DNA from: Gracilaria gracilis
Lineage: Eukaryota; Rhodophyta; Florideophyceae; Gracilariales; Gracilariaceae
Direction: 5' to 3'
Length of the DNA: 64,000 nucleotides
Assembly (NCBI GenBank): GCA_030374805.1
Contig: JARGSG010000026.1
Coordinates: forward strand, 186,001 to 250,000
Shown here one piece after another: positions 58,767-64,000 of the stretch; the first letter of the stretch is position 1; every line of letters starts with the position of its first letter. The notes below the pieces were generated by a model that did not search any database, had not been told where the DNA came from, and saw only the letters and a program-made list of their open reading frames with translations. The translations under genes were made by a program, and so were the position numbers.

Positions 58767-59471
58767 ATGGTAGAACAGAGCCAAAACGAATTGGGCGGCT
58801 CGGCCTTCATTGATAAGAGCGAGAATCAGAAAGAGGGGCGTGTCTGGAATGAAGAGTTCGCCAGGTTGAAACAGAAGATTGGAAGCTACAACGAACAATA
58901 TGACGATGTAACTGCAGATATCCTGGCACTTGGAGATGATAAACACGACATTGATTTCAAAAGAGCTGAAGACATTGAAGAGCTGGAACAACAGAATCAA
59001 AACTGGATCAGTGCTGCGAAAAAGGTTCAAGAGGCAGTGAATGACACCTCTTCGCTCCAAGAACAACAAAAATCAGTCGAAGAGCTTGAACATCTCAAGA
59101 AGGAGTTATTGGATGCGTTCGTCAAAAGCAGTGATGAAAATGCCGAACTTCAAGAAAAAGTCAGAGATCTTGAGGGGCCAATGCAACACCTTGAACAATT
59201 CAACAGTCATGTTTATGACAAGGAACATTCGGAAGTGCCAACGAAGAAGTTCACTCTGAAAGTGTTGAAGTTGTTATCGGCAGCATATTTGCACGAAGAT
59301 GGAGATCCAAAAGTTTTCAAAGGATTCTTCACCCATCCTAAGACGAATGATGTGATTCCTTTCAAGTACAATGAAGATGTACCAGACTTTGAACGGATAG
59401 AAGAAGTATGGGACACACTTTCTGAAATCGTGGATGGTGATCCGCAAAATAGCCACCAGGTCAAAGCATGA
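58767..59471 (+). CDS. Coiled-coil protein, candidate kinetochore Spc24 homologue
   Basis: The ATG at 58767 gives 234 residues. Residues ~25-150 are a long charged coiled coil (EEFARLKQKIGSYNEQYD ... ELLDAFVKSSDENAELQEKV). The C-terminal ~70 residues form a small globular-looking domain: KFTLKVLKLLSAAYLHEDGD, FTHPKTNDVIPFKYN, then VPDFERIEEVWDTLSEI. An N-terminal coiled coil plus a short C-terminal domain of this order and length is the layout of Spc24. The pattern L-L-LL------D, a basic turn, then I-P-----DF-----W--L agrees with the yeast Spc24 head. Spc24 would link Ndc80 to the inner kinetochore. The match is by pattern only and needs a profile search. Confidence 0.5.
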   Translation: MVEQSQNELGGSAFIDKSENQKEGRVWNEEFARLKQKIGSYNEQYDDVTADILALGDDKHDIDFKRAEDIEELEQQNQNWISAAKKVQEAVNDTSSLQEQQKSVEELEHLKKELLDAFVKSSDENAELQEKVRDLEGPMQHLEQFNSHVYDKEHSEVPTKKFTLKVLKLLSAAYLHEDGDPKVFKGFFTHPKTNDVIPFKYNEDVPDFERIEEVWDTLSEIVDGDPQNSHQVKA

Positions 59472-60217
59472 CTGCCATGGGAGGAACTGGGGACCTTCAT
59501 ATGAGAAGTGGACCAATATACCACGTTTTCTAAGACAAAATCCCAAAGAAGGGGGAGCTGAAGGCGTCTCAAACGTCCCAATGTATGGCTATATTACAAT
59601 GATTTTGTCGACAAACTCGTCCGAGCACCTTTCTGCTTGCAGGTCGCACTTGCGGACCTGGTTGTTACGTCATCAAGAGGCCCCTGTCTACCTGCAAGTT
59701 ATACAGCAAATCACTAAATTATCGCCAGAAGAATATCCTACCGCCGTTTCTTTGAGTTTGGCCTTCGAAGCTATACTTGAGCCTCTGGACAGGGTTTTCA
59801 TCGGAGGATATGCATCGGAGTCGGATGATGGTGCAGGCTACGCACTAGTTCGTTTTCCTTATCCCCCCGACGATATGATGATTGGGTACAAAGAGCGTCA
59901 TTATTGTCGTCAACAGTTTCTTGGGCGGCCGTCTTAGTGCATGCAAAGCCCAAAGTCGTGGTGTGCCTCTTGCAGATGATCGATCTCTGGAGGTTGAGTG
60001 ACGGGGTATTATGTGAAAAGGCGATAGTCTTCGATAGCGAAACGCTTCTGCGATTGAAATCACGTACAGTCTTCCAGAGTGTGGAGCGCGGCTATGAATT
60101 TGTAGTTTGTACATGACGTGTATAGAGAAACCTTATAGGTTTTTGGGTTCCTTAACAAACTCTCGCGTGATGAGCAAATTAACGCCTGCGTTCGTGAACG
60201 AGGGTGGAAGAGCAAGA

Positions 60218-60252
<35 letters not shown>

Positions 60253-60348
60253 CGTGCACGTGTGTGTGTGTGTGTGTGGCAATGGGTTGTGGTGGGGCAC
60301 AAGAAAATATTTAGTAGATCGGCACTCTCTATTCAGCCAAGAAGAAAG
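59472..60348. other. Intergenic region with a possible unresolved gene and microsatellites
   Basis: A plus-strand frame from about 59583 to 59937 encodes LRTWLLRHQEAPVYLQVIQQITKLSPEEYP and further plausible sequence, with a potential acceptor CTTGCAG at 59636-59642. A second frame runs to 60116. They might be exons of one gene, but no donor/acceptor pair could be settled and the product is not recognised. An (AG)n tract (60221-60249) and a (TG)n tract (60261-60278) separate this from the Nudix gene. Confidence 0.35.
60221..60278. repeat. Compound microsatellite (AG)n ... (TG)n
   Basis: An AG run at 60221-60249 and a TG run at 60261-60278 are separated by TGCGTGCACG-type sequence. Confidence 0.95.
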
Positions 60349-61121
60349 TTAGAAACTCTTAGTTGCTGCCTCTTCCAGCATTGGAAATGCTTTTTGCTTA
60401 TAGATCGCACTCCTCGGTACCAACAATTCATCATTGATGAGGGATCGTTCTTTATACTCGTTCCAAGACCAGTACTCGACCTTATCAACTTCTTCAGTTT
60501 GCAGGACCATCTGTTCGGTAGGAATGGTCGATTTTGGTTTATAGACATATATGTCTTGAATCTCATTATCCACGTAAGGTCCATGTCTATCCGTTCTACC
60601 AGTTGCGGACGCCTTCACAGAGGTTAGAAACTTTAGCTCCTCGCCCTCTTGTATGTTAATTCCCAACTCCTCTTGAAGTTCTCGAGTGGCCGATGTTAAA
60701 CTGTCATCACCGGCGGAAATATGACCCGCAGCCGAGACATCCCACCGACCCTGCGTAACACACGGGAAAACCGCATTCACTCATGTCGTTAGTCCCCTAC
60801 AAACAATTATGTCATCTTGACGTACGTACATACAGGAAAAGTGTCTTTTAAAGCTGAACGCAGTTGCACTAGAACTTGACCGCGAGCGGATAGAACCCAA
60901 ATATGGGTGGACCTGTGCCAGTCACCATCCCTATGCACTAGAGAGCGAACTTTTGAGAAACCCAATGGACTACCGTCTTCATTAAGGACATCAAAATGTT
61001 CTTCTGAAGAACTAATTGACATGGTCGCTTCAGCTCGAAGTGGACAAGAATGTGTTGTTATACTTCCAATGCGAGACCGAAAAGCAGCACCTGTTACATG
61101 CAGAAAGCTTAGTCTTGGCAT
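60349..61121 (-). CDS. Nudix hydrolase of the IPP-isomerase-like group, two exons
   Basis: Exon 1 (61121-60834) and exon 2 (60750-60349) join in phase 0 over an 83-bp intron (donor GTATGT, acceptor ACGCAG), giving 229 residues. The first ~33 residues (MPRLSFLHVTGAAFRSRIGS) look like an organelle transit peptide. The core reads EEHFDVLNEDGSPLGFSKVRSLVHRDGDWHRSTHIWVL, then [45 protein letters not shown]. This is the IDI-type Nudix arrangement. In the Nudix box G-x5-E-x7-REUxEExGU the first Glu is Asp (GHISAGDD); the R-E-x-x-E-E-L-G helix is intact. Relatives hydrolyse nucleotide or isoprenoid diphosphates; true isomerase Cys/Glu pairs are not seen, so hydrolase is preferred. The substrate is unknown. 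Confidence 0.85.
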
Positions 61122-61796
61122 TAAGCGGCAGTTTCCCTGTAATCGTTCACAGAGTGATACAAATAATTTTTCCGTGACTCTTGGTGGATCGTCGCCTTTG
61201 CAAAGATTCAAGACTTTGCCTGTACCGTTGTACTTTCTCGACCACAGCTTTCATTGTCAAAGCCAAAAGTTGGTCGAGTTCCATAAACCATAATTCGAAG
61301 ATACGGTTAAGGTCGCCCCTCTTATTAGTTCTTCTTAGTCTCTGCCATTGGTATCATGATGTTGGCCACGCTATTCACCCCCCAGAAAATATCGATACTT
61401 CTAGGGTACTGTAAGCAGAAAACCAACTGTAAACTTGTTTTGGCCAAGTCGGTAAGGCGTCAAAACGAAAAGAAGGGGCAAGTGTTCCGCCTGACGATGG
61501 CGCGCACGTGTGTTGCCTTCACGTCGGGAAACGGACGATCTACGCGTTGAAAAAAATGTGGCGTCGCAGGCGTGCCGACATCGGCAACTCCAGTCAAATG
61601 CCCGAGCGACAACTGCCTTGCCTTCTTCAACTCACACACACTGCATGCGGTTGGAAGATTTAGTTACCTCTTCCAGTAAACGAAGGGGTGTCGCTCCTGT
61701 TTCAACTTCTACATATATCCAGCTCGCGCGCTAGTCGCAACTTGCTTCCAGGCAGCGTCTCCCGCAACTTCATTTTCTGCGTTGGTTACGTTCGAC
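61122..61796. other. Divergent intergenic region
   Basis: About 675 bp between the divergent Nudix and INO80 genes. No gene is recognised; it should hold both promoters. Confidence 0.45.
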
Positions 61797-64000
61797 ATGC
61801 AGCGTTCTCACCATACAGATTCGTACAACCAGGAACACTCGGGGCCGCCGGAAGATGAAGAGTTACTCACAGAAGATGGACCCCCTGCCAATGTCGTCTT
61901 TGAGACCATGCTTCCTCAAAGGGCTGATGGGTCCAGATCTGCAATTGCGCCCGGCGCCTTAGACCACGCTGGAGCGCTACGTCGGGCTTGCGTGGATAAA
62001 AGGATAGCCAGGAGAGTGGTGCGTTCCAGCTGGTTAGCTGACGATGATCCCATGGATAATACAAAGCTAATTATATGCGGAACTCCCCTTATCATTCCAG
62101 TCACTTTTGACGACCACTGTGTGCTTACCGCATTCGAAAGAGACCTCGATCGTGTTGAGGCTAAGTTTCGGGCTGGCAGGAAGGATAAGTCAATCGGGGG
62201 TGAGCTCGGTTCCATCATAATCAAGAAGAAACCAGTTAAGCGACCTCTAGGTCGTAAGTCTTTTGGCCGTACATCAGCAAACGACATCCCTAATGGTTCC
62301 ACAAAGAGACAGGCTATATCTGCTCCTCCTGGAGAAAAGAATCCGAAGCGAGTTAAAGAAATTGAAAAACCGAGGAAGCCCATCGACTACACAATTGCGT
62401 ACAGGAATACCATCAAGCCCAGCGAAATTGCCAAAATGGTCAAGAATCGAGCAAATACGATGACATCGCATGTAAGATTTGCGAAAGGGTATGCGACGGC
62501 GTGTGCGAAGGAATCGCGTAAGACGGCGTTTCGGAGTGTGCGCGTAATTGATGAAGCTCACCGTCGGGCTCGTCGTATTGTTCGAGACGTACTAAGCTAT
62601 TGGAAGAAAGAAGACAAAGAGCGTCAAGAAGAAAGAAAGAGGTTGATGGCCAGAGCCCAGGAACATAGAAAGCAAGAAGCTGATGAACGAGAGGCACAAA
62701 GACAGAAGAACAAGTTGAAATTCTTGCTCGGTCAGTCAGAAGCTTTCTCCAACTTTTTGAAAGCCAAGACCAAAGCAACAGCTGAAGCTGATGGCAGAGA
62801 ACGGGCCGCGGAGGCGAAGAAGAAGAAGCAACAGGGAGGTGGGAAGGACATAGATTCTATTACCGGAACTGAAGGTGAAGAAGAGATGCGAAGGATAACG
62901 GAAAACAAAGCGCTAGAGCTTGTAGCGAGACATCGTGCTCAGATTAAACAGTTTGACTCTGAAACGAAGAAGATGAAGAGTGTGGCGATAGAGGCCTCAG
63001 AGAAAGCTGCTGCTAATCGTGCTGCCGCTATGGAGGGCCTGGATATGAACGGCGTAACAGATGCTGAGAGGGAGATGATTGAGCAAATTGAAGCCGAAAA
63101 GAATGGTGAACCAAGGGAGGAGCCCACTCGTGGAAGCGCTACTACGGCGAAGCCAGAATCACAGGCCAAACTTGCGGGATCCGAGAAGCCCGAAGTGGCT
63201 CCTGTGCGCCAACCGACAATTCTCAACTGCAAGATGAAAGACTATCAGCTTCGTGGTCTGGCTTGGCTGGTTTCATTGTATGATCAGGGAATTAACGGCA
63301 TTCTCGCTGATGAAATGGGGCTTGGGAAAACCTTGCAAACCATTTCGTTTTTAGCTTATCTTTGCGAGAAGGAGGATAACTGGGGTCCATTTTTGGTTGT
63401 TTCTCCTAAAGCGACCCTGCACAATTGGCAGCAAGAAGTAACGAAGTTCTGCCCACCTTTGAGAGTACTTCCGTACTGGGGTAACAAGAATGACAGAAAC
63501 GAACTAAGGAAATACTGGAGTCACAAACGAATGTACAGGCGTGACTCGGAGTTTCAAGTTTGTATTACCAGTTATGAGACCCTGACAATGGACGAGAAAT
63601 ACTTTAGCCGAGTGAAGTGGCAATATCTTGTCCTCGATGAAGCCCAAGCCATCAAGAACAGTAATTCTTCTCGATGGCGCGCTCTCCTCGAGTTTCCATG
63701 CCGTAACAGACTTTTGCTCACTGGAACTCCTCTGCAGAACAAGCTCTCCGAACTATGGTCTCTTCTACATTTTATCATGCCTACAATTTTCGACTCGCAT
63801 GCAGAATTTGCAGATTGGTTTGCCAAAGACATTGAAGGCCATGCTCAGAACAATAGACTCTTGGATGCGGCCACGCTTTCCCGCCTCAGAACTCTACTTG
63901 ACCCGTTTATGTTGCGAAGAGTGAAGCGTGATGTTGAGAGCGAAATGCCACCGAAGACTGAAGTCCATTTGCCGTGTTCATTGTCTGCGAGGCAAAGGCA
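61797..64000 (+). CDS. INO80: INO80 chromatin-remodelling ATPase (3' end outside window)
   Basis: The frame starting at the ATG at 61797 stays open to the last base of the window, so ~734 residues of a longer protein are seen. After a charged N-terminus comes the DBINO domain: MTSHVRFAKGYATACAKESRKTAFRS, then KKEDKERQEERKRLMARAQEH and FLLGQSEAFSNFLKAK. A Glu/Lys linker leads into the SNF2 ATPase: LNCKMKDYQLRGLAWLVSLYDQGINGILADEMGLGKT (Walker A GLGKT), SPKATLHNWQQEV, LDEAQAIKN (DEAQ box) and LLLTGTPLQNKLSELWSLLHFIMP. FMLRRVKRDVESEMP completes lobe 1. The DBINO domain and DEAQ box separate INO80 from other SNF2 families. It slides nucleosomes and acts in transcription and repair. The helicase C lobe lies beyond the right edge. 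Confidence 0.95.
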   Translation, partial: MQRSHHTDSYNQEHSGPPEDEELLTEDGPPANVVFETMLPQRADGSRSAIAPGALDHAGALRRACVDKRIARRVVRSSWLADDDPMDNTKLIICGTPLIIPVTFDDHCVLTAFERDLDRVEAKFRAGRKDKSIGGELGSIIIKKKPVKRPLGRKSFGRTSANDIPNGSTKRQAISAPPGEKNPKRVKEIEKPRKPIDYTIAYRNTIKPSEIAKMVKNRANTMTSHVRFAKGYATACAKESRKTAFRSVRVIDEAHRRARRIVRDVLSYWKKEDKERQEERKRLMARAQEHRKQEADEREAQRQKNKLKFLLGQSEAFSNFLKAKTKATAEADGRERAAEAKKKKQQGGGKDIDSITGTEGEEEMRRITENKALELVARHRAQIKQFDSETKKMKSVAIEASEKAAANRAAAMEGLDMNGVTDAEREMIEQIEAEKNGEPREEPTRGSATTAKPESQAKLAGSEKPEVAPVRQPTILNCKMKDYQLRGLAWLVSLYDQGINGILADEMGLGKTLQTISFLAYLCEKEDNWGPFLVVSPKATLHNWQQEVTKFCPPLRVLPYWGNKNDRNELRKYWSHKRMYRRDSEFQVCITSYETLTMDEKYFSRVKWQYLVLDEAQAIKNSNSSRWRALLEFPCRNRLLLTGTPLQNKLSELWSLLHFIMPTIFDSHAEFADWFAKDIEGHAQNNRLLDAATLSRLRTLLDPFMLRRVKRDVESEMPPKTEVHLPCSLSARQR

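Noticed and set aside
1-64000. Prokaryotic features such as operons, CRISPR arrays, insertion sequences, Shine-Dalgarno sites
   Set aside because: No regular spaced repeats are present; genes have GT-AG introns and eukaryotic families, so the window is nuclear eukaryotic DNA.

Overview
This is a eukaryotic nuclear genome window. Every long gene is a eukaryotic housekeeping family (UTP12, UTP21, eIF3a, INO80, cyclin C, PRMT7, SP-RING, PPR). The genes are mostly single-exon or carry one or two short GT-AG introns of about 82-136 bp. Several products look organelle-targeted and of cyanobacterial or bacterial ancestry: a DUF1825 protein, organellar aspartyl-tRNA synthetase, mitoribosomal protein mL43, a QueA-type queuosine enzyme, and a tandem thioredoxin-fold protein whose tail resembles CP12. 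A tRNA-Lys gene carries a 15-nt insertion in its D-loop, a type of ectopic intron known from red algae. Together these suggest a photosynthetic, intron-poor alga, most likely a red alga. The assignment is an inference from gene content; no rRNA or plastid marker is present.

Layout: 0-8 kb holds a DNase I-like phosphoesterase (open at the left edge), an ankyrin protein, the plastid DUF1825 protein and UTP12. 8.7-14 kb is transposon-derived: a pogo/Tigger-like transposase pseudogene with five stops and a frameshift, then an intact 830-codon hAT-like gene whose catalytic motifs have eroded. 15-21.5 kb holds a PPR protein, a G+C-rich island leading into an MFS transporter, and three-exon cyclin C. 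22-30 kb holds a lysine-rich unknown protein, long near-perfect palindromes, mL43, a DUF1365 protein and an SP-RING-like protein. 30-41 kb holds AspRS, a nucleotidyltransferase with a degenerate HAD-like tail, a GNAT, PRMT7 overlapping tail-to-tail with a membrane J-protein, and three-exon QueA. 41-46.5 kb holds a nucleoplasmin-like protein and UTP21. 46.8-51 kb holds tRNA-Lys, a small membrane protein, the CP12-tailed protein and a GRAM-TM protein. 51-64 kb holds eIF3a, a zinc-finger protein, a plastid-like CxxC protein, a coiled-coil Spc24 candidate, an IDI-type Nudix protein and INO80 (cut by the right edge).

The genes are independent eukaryotic transcription units on both strands, not operons. 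Functional themes recur: two UTP-B subunits for the small-subunit processome; translation (eIF3a, AspRS, mL43, QueA, tRNA-Lys); and chromatin/transcription (INO80, cyclin C, PRMT7, SP-RING, nucleoplasmin-like). The observations most worth following are the CP12-like tail on a thioredoxin-fold protein (48414-49490), the tRNA D-loop insertion (46799-46813), the eroded but intact hAT gene (11510-14002) and the long palindromes near 23 kb.
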